This document shows positions 49,726-61,124 of a stretch of DNA of 64,000 nt, one piece after another. Within the stretch, counting starts at the first letter, position 1. Every line of letters starts with the position of its first letter. This stretch comes from Delphinus delphis (taxonomy: Eukaryota; Chordata; Mammalia; Artiodactyla; Delphinidae). A model generated the notes under the pieces. That model was not told the DNA's origin, did no database searches, and was given only the letters and a program-made list of their open reading frames with translations. The stretch covers positions 39,660,431 to 39,724,430 of the forward strand of contig NC_082696.1 in NCBI RefSeq assembly GCF_949987515.2. Direction: 5' to 3'. The translations under genes were made by a program, and so were the position numbers.

Positions 49726-50046
49726 TGTATCTTGGCACTTCTTAAGTAGTTTTATAATTAGCCATTTATGCGCCTGTCTTCCCTACTATACTGTGAGGGC
49801 CTGAGAGCAAGTAGGATATCTTAGTCATATTTACATATAGAACATAGTAGATATCCAGTGAATGGTTTTTAAAAATATTTCTAATATTATTACCTTTATT
49901 GAAATCTGTTATGGAACACAAGTACAAATGAATTATTTAATCTAGCGCAATCGCTTGGATGTTTGTTCTCAAGTTTTCATGGATGTTCTACAGTGCATAG
50001 TCAGAAATATCTTTCCACTTCTGTTAGGATTGGTCTTTTAGTTTTT

Positions 50047-50392
50047 TTAAATAAATTTATTTATTTATTTTTGGCTGCGTTGGGTCTTTGTTGCTGCGTG
50101 CGGGCTTTCTCTAGTTGCGGTGAGCAGGGACTACTCTTCATTGCAATGCATGGGCTTCTCATTGTGGTGGCTTCTCTTGTTGTGGAGCATGGGCTTTAGG
50201 CGTGTGGGCTTCAGTAGTTGTGGTGCACGGGCTCAGTAGTTGTGGCTTGCGAGCTCTAGAGCACAGGCTCAGTAGTTGTGGCGCACGGGCTTAGTTGCTT
50301 TGTGGCATGTGGGACCTTCCAGGACCAGGGATCGAACCCTCATCCCTTGCATTGGAAGATGGATTCTCAACCACTGGATCACCAGGAAGTCC
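50047..50392 (-). mobile_element. CHR-1-type SINE, antisense
   Basis: The tail TTATTTATTTATTTTTGGCT is followed by GCGTTGGGTCTTTGTTGCTG, the body with CTCAGTAGTTGTGGC repeats, and a head ending CACCAGGAAGTCC. Target duplications are not clear, and the head has lost one G. Confidence 0.88.
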
Positions 50393-50409
50393 TGCTCCTC
50401 TGTCTTTGA

Positions 50410-51540
50410 GATTACTCCTTAGTGGTACGTAGAGCTCTTACTCATGCCTTTTTACAGTTACATAGTGCTCTTGTGTGGATGTACTAGAGTTTATTTATCC
50501 AGTTGTCTATTGGTGAACCCTTGGTTTCTTTCAGTCTTTTACTGTTATCAATTATGCCAAAATTAATAGCCTTGGCTTATCTTGTGTTTACCAGTATGTC
50601 TGTAATTTTTTTTTTTGTATCGCTGCATAACAAATTGCTACCAACTTAGCAAATTAAAACACCCACTTATTATAGGTCAGAAGTCAAGTACTGTGCGCCT
50701 GGGTTTTCTGCTCAGAGTATTAAAAAGACTGAAATCAAAATGTTGGCCAGCCTGAGTGCTTGTCTGGAGGCTCTGGGGAAAAATCCACGATAACAAATTC
50801 GTTCTTGTTATTGGCAGAAGTCAGTTTCTTATAGTTGTGGGACTGAAGTGCCTGATCTCCTGCTGGCTGTCAGCCGGGGGCTGCTTTCAGGGCTTTGTCA
50901 GATTGTTCCCTCCATGTCAGCATTGAAGAACTTCACTCATGCTTTGAATCTCTCTGACTTCCTCTTCTGTAACTAGTCAGAGAAAACTCTGCTTTTAAGT
51001 GTCTTATGTCATGAGATCAGAGCCACCCTGATAATCTCCTCTTAAAATCAACTAATTAAGGGCTTTAATTACATCTGCAAAATCTCTTTACAGCACTACC
51101 TATTGATACATTAGTGTTTAAGGCCTGAGAATCTTGGGGCCATCTTAGAATTCTGCCTACTACTGATTTTTGGGCTGGATTTCTATAAGTGGGATCCCTG
51201 CGTTGAAAGGTAAATTCATATGTAATTTTGGTATGTATTGCTAGATTTCCAACCACAGGGAATAATTCTTCTGCATTCCCATCAATAAGATATTACAGTG
51301 CTTGTTTCCTGACAGGCTCATAGAAGATAATGTGGTCGGTGGTTTAGATATTTGTCTGACAGGAAAGACGTGTTAATTTATATTTTTCTCATTATGAGCA
51401 GAATATCTTTTCACGTGTTTAATGTTCATTGACGTTTCTTCTTCTCATAGTGGTCTTTCAACTTATTTTTGCTTTTTCTCTATTTGTGTTATGTTTCTCA
51501 ATTTTAAGAAATTCTTTATACTTTAAGAATATTTGGCCTT
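50410..51540 (-). mobile_element. Old L1 remnant, antisense, split by an LTR-like insert
   Basis: 50410-50600 (TTTATTTATCCAGTTGTCTA, TTGGTGAACCCTTGGTTTC) and 51170-51540 (CTGCATTCCCATCAATAAGA, GAATATCTTTTCACGTGTTT) read as two parts of one reversed old L1 3' region. The piece between is a different repeat. Confidence 0.5.
50612..51165 (+). mobile_element. LTR-like old repeat inside L1
   Basis: TGTATCGCTGCATAACAAAT, TTTATAGGTCAG-like text, CTGCTGGCTGTCAGCCGGGG and the closing GGGGCCATCTTAGAATTCTG, TACC order match a common eutherian LTR-type repeat that I cannot name with certainty. No coding region is attached. Confidence 0.45.
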
Positions 51541-51910
51541 CACTCTTCATGGTTTCCTATTGAATATCTACCAAAATTCTAAGCCCTGGAACAACTTCCA
51601 ACTTGTACTTGTGTATATTAAAGATGAATGACACAAAATATTCTTTTCCTCTGACAGATATATTTTTCAATTGCTTTTCTATTTCTTTTCTATTTATATA
51701 CATTGTATATTAGGTTGGACCCCTTTAGTTATTGGAGAAACTCAATTTGAATTAGTTTAGGCAAAAAAGGAATCGACTTACCATCTTGCAATAAAATCAG
51801 AGACAAGTGGAAATAGAACTTTGAATTCAGTCAGGTCGACATCTGTCTCTCTTGCTTTCCCCACTCCCTTTCTTTTTATTGCTCTCCATTTTGACTTTAT
51901 TGAAAGGCAT

Positions 51911-52150
51911 ATACATAGTATAGTGGTTAAGAGTTTGTATTCTGAAGCCAGACTGCCTGGATTAGATTCCTGGTTCTGCCTCTTACAAGCTGTGTGACCT
52001 TGGACAAGTTTGACCCATTTTCTCCTCTGTTAAAAAGAGGGCAGTACTGTTACTATCTCAGAGTTGTTGTCAGAATTAAGTGAATTGAACTAAGTTAAAT
52101 ATAAAAGTTTAAATCACTGACTGGCAGATAAGTGCTATATAATTGTTTGC
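51911..52150 (+). mobile_element. MIR SINE
   Basis: Nearly complete MIR: CATAGTATAGTGGTTAAGAG, CCAGACTGCCTGGATTAGA, ACAAGCTGTGTGACCTTGGA, GAGTTGTTGTCAGAATTAAG, then GATAAGTGCTATATAATTG. Confidence 0.85.
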
Positions 52151-52254
52151 TGTAATTATTATTAATATGTTCTTCTGCAGATGGTGTCCTCTATAGAAGA
52201 ACACACGGGAGGGACTACCTGTCATTCCATACTGACACGTTCACCATCCCCCCT

Positions 52255-52722
52255 TGCATTAGTTTCCTAGGGCCACCATAACGAATTACCACAAAGTGGG
52301 TGGCTTAAAACAACAAATTTATCCTCTCTCAGTTCTGGAGGCCAGAAGTCTGAAATCAAGGTGTCAACAGGACCACATTCCCTCCAAAGTTTCCAGGGGA
52401 GAATCCTTCCTTGCCTCTTCTCATTTCTGGTGGTTTCAGGCATTTCATAGCTTGTTACTGCATCCCTCCAATTTCTGCCTCCATCTTCACATGGCCGTCT
52501 CCTTTTCTTTCTTAAATCTCCCTTTGTCTTTCTCTTATAAGAACACTTGTCATTAGATTTAGGGCCCACTTGCCTAATACAGGATGATCTTATTCTCAAG
52601 ATCCTTAATTTAATTACCTCTGCAAAGACACTTTTTCCAGATAGGGTAACAATCATAGGTTCTGGGGATTAGAACATAGACATATCTTTTTTTTAGAGGG
52701 AGTCACCGTTCAACTCACTACA
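52255..52722 (+). mobile_element. MLT1-type (ERVL-MaLR) solo LTR
   Basis: It starts TGCATTAGTTTCCTAGGGCC, continues with GTGGGTGGCTTAAAACAACA, TTCTGGAGGCCAGAAGTCTG and AAGAACACTTGTCATTAGAT, and ends CAACTCACTACA. TG...CA ends and this word order are those of MLT1-group LTRs. Open frames on both strands (52267-52656) are LTR sequence. No viral gene is attached. Confidence 0.7.
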
Positions 52723-52751
52723 CCACCAGAGTGGCATTTTCCTCTACCTCC

Positions 52752-53081
52752 TGTCTATAGACTGAATGTTTGTATACCCCCCAAATTCATATGTTGAAAC
52801 CTAATTCCCAGTGTGATAATATTTGGAGGTAAGGTCTTTATGGGGTGACTAGTGCCTTACTAAAAACCCTAGAGAAACCTCTCACCCCTTCTGCCATCTG
52901 AGGACACAGCAAAAAGATGACTGACTGTGAACTAGAAAGTAGGTCGTCACCAGACACAAAATCTCTGGCAACTTGATGTTGGACTAACCAGCCTCCAGAA
53001 CTGTGAGAAATAAACTTTCTGTTATATATAAACCACTCAGTCTGTGCTATTCTATCACAGCATCCAGAATGGACTAAGACA
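52752..53081 (+). mobile_element. MLT1A-like (ERVL-MaLR) solo LTR
   Basis: TGTCTATAGACTGAATGTTT, CCAAATTCATATGTTGAAAC, GAGGACACAGCAAAAAGATG, CCTCCAGAACTGTGAGAAAT with AATAAA, and the end ATGGACTAAGACA match MLT1A. It lies 30 bp after another MaLR LTR in the same orientation. No internal region is present. Confidence 0.8.
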
Positions 53082-53089
53082 CTCCCCAC

Positions 53090-54390
53090 TTTGAAAAATC
53101 CCAAGGGAGGACCTTAATAGACTGAGTTTTGTTCATGGATGTTTATGGACTAACCAATCACAAACCACTCCTAATAGTGCAGGTATAGGAGTATTGGCAT
53201 TATGGTTGACATATTCCTCACCCTTCACTTGGCCCTTTCTTAAGTAAAAGGGATCAGATAGCACAAACACAGCCATTGGGACAATTGTAAACAGAATAGG
53301 CACTCAAACATATATTGATTTATAGAGAATGCATATTCCTCTTTGTTTTTCCAGTCGTGGTTTCATTCTGGCTTACTAGATTACTGAACATATTCCCAAG
53401 CTAGACAATATGCTTTTAAAAAAGCACAGAGTTTCAGACTCCTTTTTGAGTCCCAAGCCTTACTTGCAGTAACTTATTTCTCAGAAGCTGTTGCTTAATT
53501 TAGGAAACTGATTGCCTTATTGACACATTGTAGTGCTTACAAACTGAATTTCTCCATAAGGTGGGCTTCCCGGGAGTTTACTTCCCTAAGTGGTGATCCA
53601 TCAGTGTAATCCCCTTTGAAGAAGAATTTATTTACTGTAACATTTGTTCTCTGAAAATGCATTATCATTGATAGATAGCTGCTATTAGCTTGTTGGTAAT
53701 ACATTCTCTACCTTGTATTCTTACAGTATCTAGTACTTAGATTCAGAACTAGAACTTTGGAGTCACAAGGTGTCATGTACTGTTTTGAAATGAGTGTCCA
53801 GCTACGTAGCAGCCAACAAGGACAGATTGTTTAAGATAGCAATCTTTTCATTCTTCATTGTTAGGCAGTTTATTTAATATTTGCTGATTGTAAACTCTTT
53901 GTGCTAATATTATTTACACATTTTACAAGACGTTTGTAGAATGGTAAATGCATTCCTAAGTGTTCCATGTAAAGTTTCAGTTGGTAAGCATACAAAATCC
54001 AGTTTTTCCTGTGTCTTGTTTAGTATTTTTCAGATGTGATTTTTAGATCCATTATTTCCTCCTCCTTACAGTCTTATTTCCTGGCCTCTTACGTATTTGA
54101 TATGTTTGTACTATCATCTACATAGACCTCAGAAAATATTATGTGACTTTATTCCCTAGAATAACCATTCCTCTTTTGCCCTGTTGGTTACAGAAATACC
54201 TTGAATTTAAACTCGTGGAAAGTAACAAGTTTCTTGATCAGGAAAATGATCAATGAGAGAGACAAGTATTTGCTATGAATAAATTTCTTAGGCCTGAACC
54301 CAAAGATATGCACAAAAGCGAGGTCTTATAGAAAGAAAGCCTTTTAGAGAATGCTCAAAATTTTGTGATAGGCTTAAATTGTCAGTGCTT
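53090..54390. other. Intron; no recognised feature
   Basis: Non-repetitive-looking intronic sequence. No exon or repeat that I can support. Confidence 0.5.
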
Positions 54391-54394
54391 GGGA

Positions 54395-55035
54395 CAATTG
54401 ATGGCACCTAGGCATCAGGTTCTCTCTGTACTTGCATCAGTGATTTTTAAGCATGGTTACCCATTGCAACAACTGTGGGAAGCTTTTACAAGGATGTTAA
54501 TGCCAGAATCATACCCCAGGGATAGTGACTTAATTGCTTTGGGATAGAGCTTGGACAGCTATTACACTTACTTTTTTTTTTTTTTTCTTTTGGCTGTGTT
54601 GGGTCTTTGCTGTGCATGGGCTTTCTCTAGTTGCAGCGAGCGGGGGCTACTCTTCGTTGCGGTGCCCGGGCTTCTCATTGTGGTGGCTTCTCTTGTTGTG
54701 GAGCATGGGCTCTAGGCGCACGGGCTTCAGTAGTTGTTGCATGCAGGCTCAGATGTGGCTCGCGGGCTCTAGAGAGCAGGCTCAGTAGTTGTGGCACACG
54801 GGCTCAGTAGTTGTGGCTCACGGGCTCTAGAGCGCAGGCTCGGTAGTTGTGGTGCACGGGCTTTGTTGCTCCGTGACATGTGGGATCTTCCCGGACCAGG
54901 GCTCGAACCCGTGTCCCCTGCATTGGCAGGCAGATTCTTAACTACTGCGCTGCCAGGGAGGCCCTATATTTACTCTTTAAGTTCTCTAGGTGATTGCAGT
55001 GTTTGCTCAGGGTTGGAAACCACTGCTTTACATGA
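54395..55035 (+). mobile_element. MER5A-like hAT element, split by a SINE
   Basis: The left part (54395-54570) has GTGATTTTTAAGCATGGTTA, AAGCTTTTACAAGGATGTTA, then CAGGGATAGTGACTTAATTGC. The right part (54965-55035) has CTCTAGGTGATTGCAGTG and ends GGTTGGAAACCACTG. Together they follow the MER5A layout, with a CHR SINE inserted between. Old and diverged. Confidence 0.6.
54571..54964 (-). mobile_element. CHR-1-type SINE, antisense, internally repeated
   Basis: A T-rich tail is followed by TTGGCTGTGTTGGGTCTTTG, the body, and the head ending GCTGCCAGGGAGGCCC. The middle carries extra copies of the CTCAGTAGTTGTGGC and CGGGCTCTAGAG segments, so the element is longer (about 394 bp) than the others. 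Frames at 54534-55075 are SINE sequence. Confidence 0.88.
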
Positions 55036-55194
55036 GCAGAGAATATCTATTAACAAAATCTCAAATAATTCCTAGATAAAACTATTTAAATCCACTGTTC
55101 ATGCTTCAGATTTTTAGAGTTCATATTTGTTTTTCAAGGTAGTTTACATTTTTAGCAGTTTAAACAGTATTTAACTGGCTGCAATAAGCAGCTT

Positions 55195-55372
55195 TGGCTA
55201 AACATTTGATTCATTTCAGGAATGTTTACACGTCTTGATGCTCATACCACACCCAGACCAATTAATTCAGAATCTCTAGGGGTGAGATTTAGGCTTAATT
55301 AAAAAAATGTTTTTTGAAACAGCTCCCTACATTCAAATGCAAAGCCGAGTTTGAGAACCACAAATCTAAATA
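55195..55372 (+). mobile_element. MER5A-like hAT fragment
   Basis: GCTCATACCACACCCAGACC, AATTCAGAATCTCTAGGGGT and the end GAGTTTGAGAACCAC follow the MER5A/MER20-type layout. It is just upstream of the next exon. Confidence 0.55.
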
Positions 55373-55441
55373 AATATTTGTTGATTTGATTTTCTTTAAA
55401 TGGTTTCAGCCAAGAACAGTCTAACTCAGTCTCTTTTACAG

Positions 55442-55530
55442 GATATTATTGACAGACTTATAATTTTGAATTCTGAAGCCAAGATTCGTTCTTTATTCAG
55501 CTATGAACAATCACACATCTTTGGTCTAAG
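55442..55530 (+). CDS. TBC1D32: TBC1D32 coding exon 13 of 13 in window
   Basis: Eighty-nine nt, phase 0 in and phase 2 out, 29 residues plus AG of an Arg codon. It reads [20 protein letters not shown] and then YEQSHIFGL. The acceptor is cagtctcttttacag and the donor is gtaaga. In the human protein as I recall it, the next residues are LLSVVCC. No such exon is found in the remaining 8.5 kb, so the gene runs off the right side through a long intron. Confidence 0.92.
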
Positions 55531-56690
55531 GTAAGATGCTGAATTTCACTTGATGTTTTCTTATTGCAAAAACAGTTAAGGATATGTTCTATATCCTTTA
55601 AAAAAGTATTTAAAATAAGCTAATTTTTAAAGCATGTTTAAATGTAATTTGTCTTCCTGTAATATTACAAAGTAAATTATAGTCACTAGATTTTTACGTT
55701 TACATATAGTCACTCGGTTTTTAGGTTCTGTACTATCACAGTGTATTTCACTTTTGCTCGATTCATTAGAGGCATTCTGTGGACTATTCAGTTTACTCAG
55801 GAGTCAACTGGGGCTTCCCTGGATTGGTGTTGGATTGGACTCCTGCCATAATGTAGTCTTGAAAGAGGCCTAGAAATGGATGATTTATCTTGCCCAAATG
55901 TTGCTCCTCAATGTTAATCATACTCTTTAACCCAAGGTTTAAATCTTTTCTGGTTGAATTTATATTCCTTAACATTTAAAAGCAGCTGAATTAAAGAAAA
56001 TTTTTACTTTCATAGGTTCATGATTTCCTTTCTACTAGCAAAGTAACTTTTAAAAGTATGAGGGGGAGGGTGTCAGTGAGAATGTTCTACCTAAGAAATA
56101 AAGCAATTACTTTTCTAAAATTAGATTTCTCTAATGGTAGTGTATATTATAAGTCTTAAGCCTTTTTTTTTACATTCATTAATAGCTGAGTTTCATTTTT
56201 GGATTTATAGTTCAAAGAAGGTAGGAAAAAAAGCTGCAGCTATTATAGTTCTTTGTGGTGGTATGCTCTTTATCTCAAAACGTACTTTCACATTAAATTT
56301 TAACTTTCTGTGAATAGCATCAGATAATCATATAGCAAGCAGTGATGAGGAATTCTGGGGAAAACCTATCAGTAGAATCTCCTTTTGCATAGCAAGTATG
56401 TTTCTGAGTATTCTAATTATAGAACATAGATTTTGGTCTCTTGTTATTAATATGTTGAGTAAATTTTTTTTTCTGTATGTTTTCTTTCTTTTGTAGAGTA
56501 ATATTTTCTTTTGGTGTTCTTCTGGCAAAATATTTAGCAGTAGGATTTTAAGTCATGTAAAAAGCAATCCAAGAAGTAAAATGCTCCTGGGAATAAAATA
56601 TATTAATTTGCATAGTGTATGCTTTCTCATAATGTCTAAATGGAAACTAGAAAATTTGCCATCCCATTGTAGATACCTATAATAGCCGTG
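55531..56690. other. Intron; no recognised feature
   Basis: AT-rich sequence with no supported exon, RNA gene or repeat family. The minus-strand frames at 55793-55975 and 56328-56528 have no recognisable content. Confidence 0.5.
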
Positions 56691-56691
56691 C

Positions 56692-56897
56692 AATATAGTG
56701 GTCAGCAACATGGACTCTGGAGTCAGTCTACCTACTGTTTACTAGTTTTGTGAAGTGAGATCTCAGTTACCCATCTGTAAAATGGAGGATAACTATATAC
56801 TTTTCCTCACAGAGTTACCATGAGACTTACATATGAAAAATTAGAAGGGCTTATAGCAGTGCTTGGCACATAGCAAGCACTATAAAAATGTTAGTAA
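56692..56897 (+). mobile_element. MIR SINE
   Basis: ATATAGTGGTCAGCAACATG, GACTCTGGAGTCAGTCTACC, TACCCATCTGTAAAATGGAG, then CAGTGCTTGGCACATAGCAA: a nearly full MIR in order. Confidence 0.85.
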
Positions 56898-57209
56898 TAG
56901 ATATAAAGTAGCAGTACTTCGTTTCTTTATATCTCTCTACTTGCTGTATACGGTTTTTGAGTTTTACTTAGGAAATAAATTGACTTCATTTTTTCAGTAT
57001 CTCAGTAGTCTTCCACATCTGCCAAGAAATGTGCTGTTTACAATATCAGCATTCAGACAAAGAAAATGACAAAACCACTTTTTGAGGAAAAGTTTGTATT
57101 TTAATTTTATGTGTCTTTTAACAGATTTTTCTTTGACAAGAAATTTCATGGTATTTTGAAGTCCATTCTTATAATACTCAGTTGTATTTTTAAGTTATGC
57201 ATCTCAAGT

Positions 57210-57312
57210 TAACTTTCATTTTTTAAATGAAACTTTCACTTTTCTATGAAAGTTTACTTTCATTTTTAAATGAAACTTTCATTTGTCTATGAAAGTTTAC
57301 TTTCATTTGTCT
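57210..57312. repeat. Tandem repeat of about 43 bp with hairpin units
   Basis: Two and a third copies of a unit holding AACTTTCATTTTTAAATGAA, then ACTTTCA, TCTATGAAAGTTT. Each unit has complementary AAACTTTCAT and ATGAAAGTTT arms. Confidence 0.85.
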
Positions 57313-57769
57313 ACTGTTTCAGTCTAGCATTGGTCACTGAGGTCCAGTGGTGATAATTTAAATCATAGCTTAGTATTATATAAATCTCATGTTTCTATGT
57401 ATTTCAGATTTTTGCCTGTATCATTTTCTTTCACTCCCACAATTTTTTGTTTTTAATTGTACCGTTCCCTCCCAGTAAGTCATCTCATTAATGTGTTTGA
57501 TTTCTACATTTAGCATTGCTTTGTTCCATTCACTTTATTTTTTTTCCCCTTGCTTCAGAAATCTAGACTAGCATGATGGTAAGTTTGATACAATTTCTTT
57601 AGGTTTACCACAGCTCTTAGATGAGGCTAATTTGGGGCTTAAGGAAATGTGGATTTTCACATTCAACAGCATCACATTCTATTTAAGTTTCTGAATTTTT
57701 ATTTGCCAAGATCTTCTTACAAATCTTATATTGTAAATGACTAATATACAAGAAGCTTGCTCCTTTGAT

Positions 57770-58520
57770 TAGCCCTCCTATCCTCTTTGTTTCCACTTCC
57801 AACCTGTCCTTTTCTACTACTGGTATCAGTGTGCAGACATGCCTTCACATGTCCCATTTTACAATGAAATGAAACAAAACACACGCACGGAGAAACTCCT
57901 TGACATCACATCTCTCTGCAGTCACTGTCGTATTTCTCTGCCTCTTGCAGCAAAATGTATCTATACGAACTGTCCCTACTTGCTCACCTCTGCTTACTCC
58001 TCAGCCCCCTTAGATTTGACACTGACTTTACAGTTCTGTCAGAACTGCACATCCTACTCATCTCAAGGTCACTTATAACTTTTATGCTGATGAATCTAGT
58101 GGATTCTTCTCTTGATTCTCATCTTACTGTAAGTAACATTTGACATAATGGGCCATTTCTATGTGAAAGTTCTTTTAGCTTCTGTGATACCACATACTCC
58201 TATGGCTGCAGTTTCTCCTCCTTTTCATTCTCTAAGCAACCTCTGAATGTTCAAATACTCAGGGCTTGGTCCTGGGTCCACTTTTTTTCTTTACACGCTG
58301 CCCCTAGTTCATCCACTTACTCCTTTGCCTTTAAGTATCATCTGTATGCCAACGGATGCCCCAATTTATATCCCCAATCTAAACTATCATTCTGAGCTAC
58401 CAGACTCATAATATATGACTGCATCCTGATATCTCAATTCATACATTTCTCAGATATCACAAACTTGTCTAAAATTGAACTGTTGGGTCTTCTCCCACAA
58501 AAACAAAACAAATCTTTCAT
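57770..58520 (+). mobile_element. Ancient LINE remnant
   Basis: GGGCTTGGTCCTGGGTCCAC, AAGTATCATCTGTATGCCAA, CTGAGCTACCAGACTCATA and CTAAAATTGAACTGTTGGG follow the order of an old mammalian LINE consensus also seen at 9590-10720. Open frames here (57839-58143) are part of it. Confidence 0.5.
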
Positions 58521-59136
58521 TTCCATCTTATTAAGTGGCCCAACTATCTATTTAGTTGTTCAATATTGAGTCATCTTAACTTTCTTTCTTTGTGTTTCAA
58601 ACAATAATTTGTCTTTATTATAAAGAAATTAACCAATGCAGGAAATTAAATACAGTAAATTAAATGAAATTCCTCCTAACTCTGAAAGTGATATTATTAA
58701 CACTGAGGAAAATCATTCTAGATGTCTTATATGCATATACAGACAGAAGAATAGCTATATGGAAATATTTTATAAAAATGGAATCATAATATGGTTGCTA
58801 TTTTAAATTCTAAATGAATTTTATAGAAAAGGAAAAGAAACCCTAGTGAAACAGAAGGAATTGCTGAATTTCAAATAGCTGTTTTTTCACTCCAGAGGTA
58901 ATTATTTCCCCAGCATTTCCTAGAGCTTAAGAACAAAGATTATATAAAACACTTCAAGTGGTTTGAGCATTATAATTCACTTTTAGACAGTATGCTCTGT
59001 GCTACATGTGGGAGATGTAATAATGTGTAAATGTGATGTGGTTCTCATTCTCTTTAACTTGGCTACCTAGTGAGGAATTGGATTTTAAGATAATGAAAAA
59101 TGTGAGGTAATTAATGCAGAAGAGAACAGCATCTTT

Positions 59137-59344
59137 TTTTTTTTTTTTTTTTGCGGTACGCGGACCTCTCACTGTTGTGGCCTCTCCTGTTGCGGAGCAC
59201 AGGCTCCGGACGCACAGGCTCAGTAGTTGTGGCTCACGGGCCTAGCCACTCCGCGGCATGTAGGATCTTCCCGGACTGGGGCACGAACCTGTGTCCCCTG
59301 CATCGGCAGGTGGACTCTCAACCACTGTGCCACCAGGGAAGCCC
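59137..59344 (-). mobile_element. CHR-2 SINE, antisense
   Basis: Poly(T), then GCGGTACGCGGACCTCTCAC, the body, and the head CCACCAGGGAAGCCC. The target duplication GAGAACAGCATCTTT (59122-59136) and GAGAATAGCATCTTT (59345-59359) differs by one base. Confidence 0.92.
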
Positions 59345-59559
59345 GAGAATAGCATCTTTATAAAGCTCTCCATCTTCCCATTTTAAACAACTGGCAATTC
59401 CAGACTCTATTATGGGCCTGTCAAGGAGCTCCAGAATATCTCCACCTTTCCTGTGTATAATATTTTCCACCTTACTCAGCCTGAACTAATGCTCTGAGTA
59501 AGTTAGACTTACCTCCCTCAAGCACAGTGTTTATTATTGCCTCTATACCTGTTTGTCTT

Positions 59560-59830
59560 GAATATTGTCTTCACTTTTGCTGTCTTTGTACAGATTTGGA
59601 TCATCCTTCAAGGAAAAGCTTGCTTCATGAATTACTTTCTCCATGACTTATTATAAGAACACTCTGATAATTTTCCTGAATGTCCTTTGCCTTTTCTGTC
59701 ATTCACACATTCTTAATTTTATTTCTGTCTCTGACTAAAACTTAAACTTCCCAAGGGAGTATCATTTTCTTTTACTTTCATGTCCACCACATTGCCAAGT
59801 ACTTTTTGGTTATTTGTTTAACATTCATTT
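59560..59830 (+). mobile_element. Possible L2-like LINE remnant
   Basis: CATCCTTCAAGGAAAAGCTT, TTCTCCATGACTTATTATAAG and the closing ACTTCCCAAGGGAGTATCAT order resembles the L2 3' end. Diverged. Confidence 0.45.
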
Positions 59831-60307
59831 GCTAAATCTGTTGATTAAAAACAGTTGCCTAGAAACTTTTTTAAAGAAAGTTGTACATTTATTATATGCT
59901 GCGTGCAAATTATTTTCTTGAACACCTGTCTTTTAAGGGCACTAATTAAGGCGCAATGAGGTTTTTGTCCTCGATAATTTGAGCTATAATTAACATGACG
60001 TATTAATTTCAGGTGTGTAACATAATGAGTTGATACTTGTATGTATTGTGAAACGGTCACCACAAAAGTCTAGTTAAGATCATCATCACACATAGTTACA
60101 GGAATCTCTTCTTGTGATGAGAACTTTTAAGATTTACTGTCTTAGCAGCTTTCAAATACGGAATACACTCTTCATCCATTTTGTGCCCCCCCCCCCCCGC
60201 CGCCCTTGGCAATCACCAGTTTGTTCTCTGTATCTGAGTTATTTGGTTTTTTTAAAATAACATGCTTATATACTATGTCTTGATTTTTGAAATTTAGATT
60301 TGATCTC

Positions 60308-60567
60308 TTTTTTGAATACTTTTAAAATTTTTATTTATTTATTTGGCTGCGTTGGGTCTTAGTTGCAACACTTGGAATCTTTGTTGCTGCGTGTGGGATC
60401 TTTGTCGCTGCGTGTGGGATCTTTGCCGCAGCATGCGGGCTCTTTAGTTGCGGCATGTGAACTCTTAGTTATGACATGTGGGATCTTGTTCCCTGACCAG
60501 GGATCAAACCTGGGCCCCCTGCCTTGGGAATGTGGAGTCTTAGCCACTGGACCACCAGAGAAGTTCC
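60308..60567 (-). mobile_element. Variant tRNA-derived SINE with internal tandem units
   Basis: TTATTTATTTGGCTGCGTTG tail side, GACCAGGGATCAAACCTGGG and the head ACCACCAGAGAAGTTCC. The middle has about three 20-bp units of the GCTGCGTGTGGGATCTTTG kind. TGATCTC at 60301-60307 and 60568-60574 may be the target duplication. Confidence 0.75.
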
Positions 60568-60884
60568 TGATCTCCTGTCTTAAAGAATTTCGAGTCTTAG
60601 GACTTAGGTTTCCTCTGCTCTCCCTCTCTCCCTGCTCTATAGTTTCATCACAATCTTGATTAAATCACTATTGAAAGTTTACATTATTGTGTCTATATAA
60701 ATATTATTCATTTATGGACCAAGTAGTATACTATGACTATTTCCTTTTTCCTACTTTATTTTTTCTGAAGTGAACAATTGCATGGCTTTTTCCTATTTGC
60801 TTCATTTTCTGTGTATCTACTAATGTATTTCCAGACTGTCCTAAAAAAAAAAATACACTACGTCTGCTGCTGCATAACACTTGT

Positions 60885-61110
60885 GTAGTGCTCATTATAT
60901 CCCAGGTACTGATATTAGTTTCACATTTAAATCTCTTAATTTTAGAACCACCCTATCAAATAGGTACTCTAATTAGCTTCATTTTTTAAAATGACTCAGC
61001 TGAGCCACAGAAGTTAAGCCTTTTAAGATGACACACCTAGTAATTAATGAAGCTGGTATTTGGACCCAGATGGTCTGGTTCCAGAGAATATAATGCCTGA
61101 CCCATACATT
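60885..61110 (-). mobile_element. MIR SINE, antisense
   Basis: It reads in reverse MIR order: AACCACCCTATCAAATAGGT, AATGACTCAGCTGAGCCACA, GACACACCTAGTAATTAATG and GATGGTCTGGTTCCAGAGAA. Confidence 0.75.
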
Positions 61111-61124
61111 GCATTGTTTTACAA

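Noticed and set aside
52267..53104. Minus-strand frames of 129 and 88 codons
   Set aside because: Both are within MaLR LTRs read backwards. No viral gene remains.
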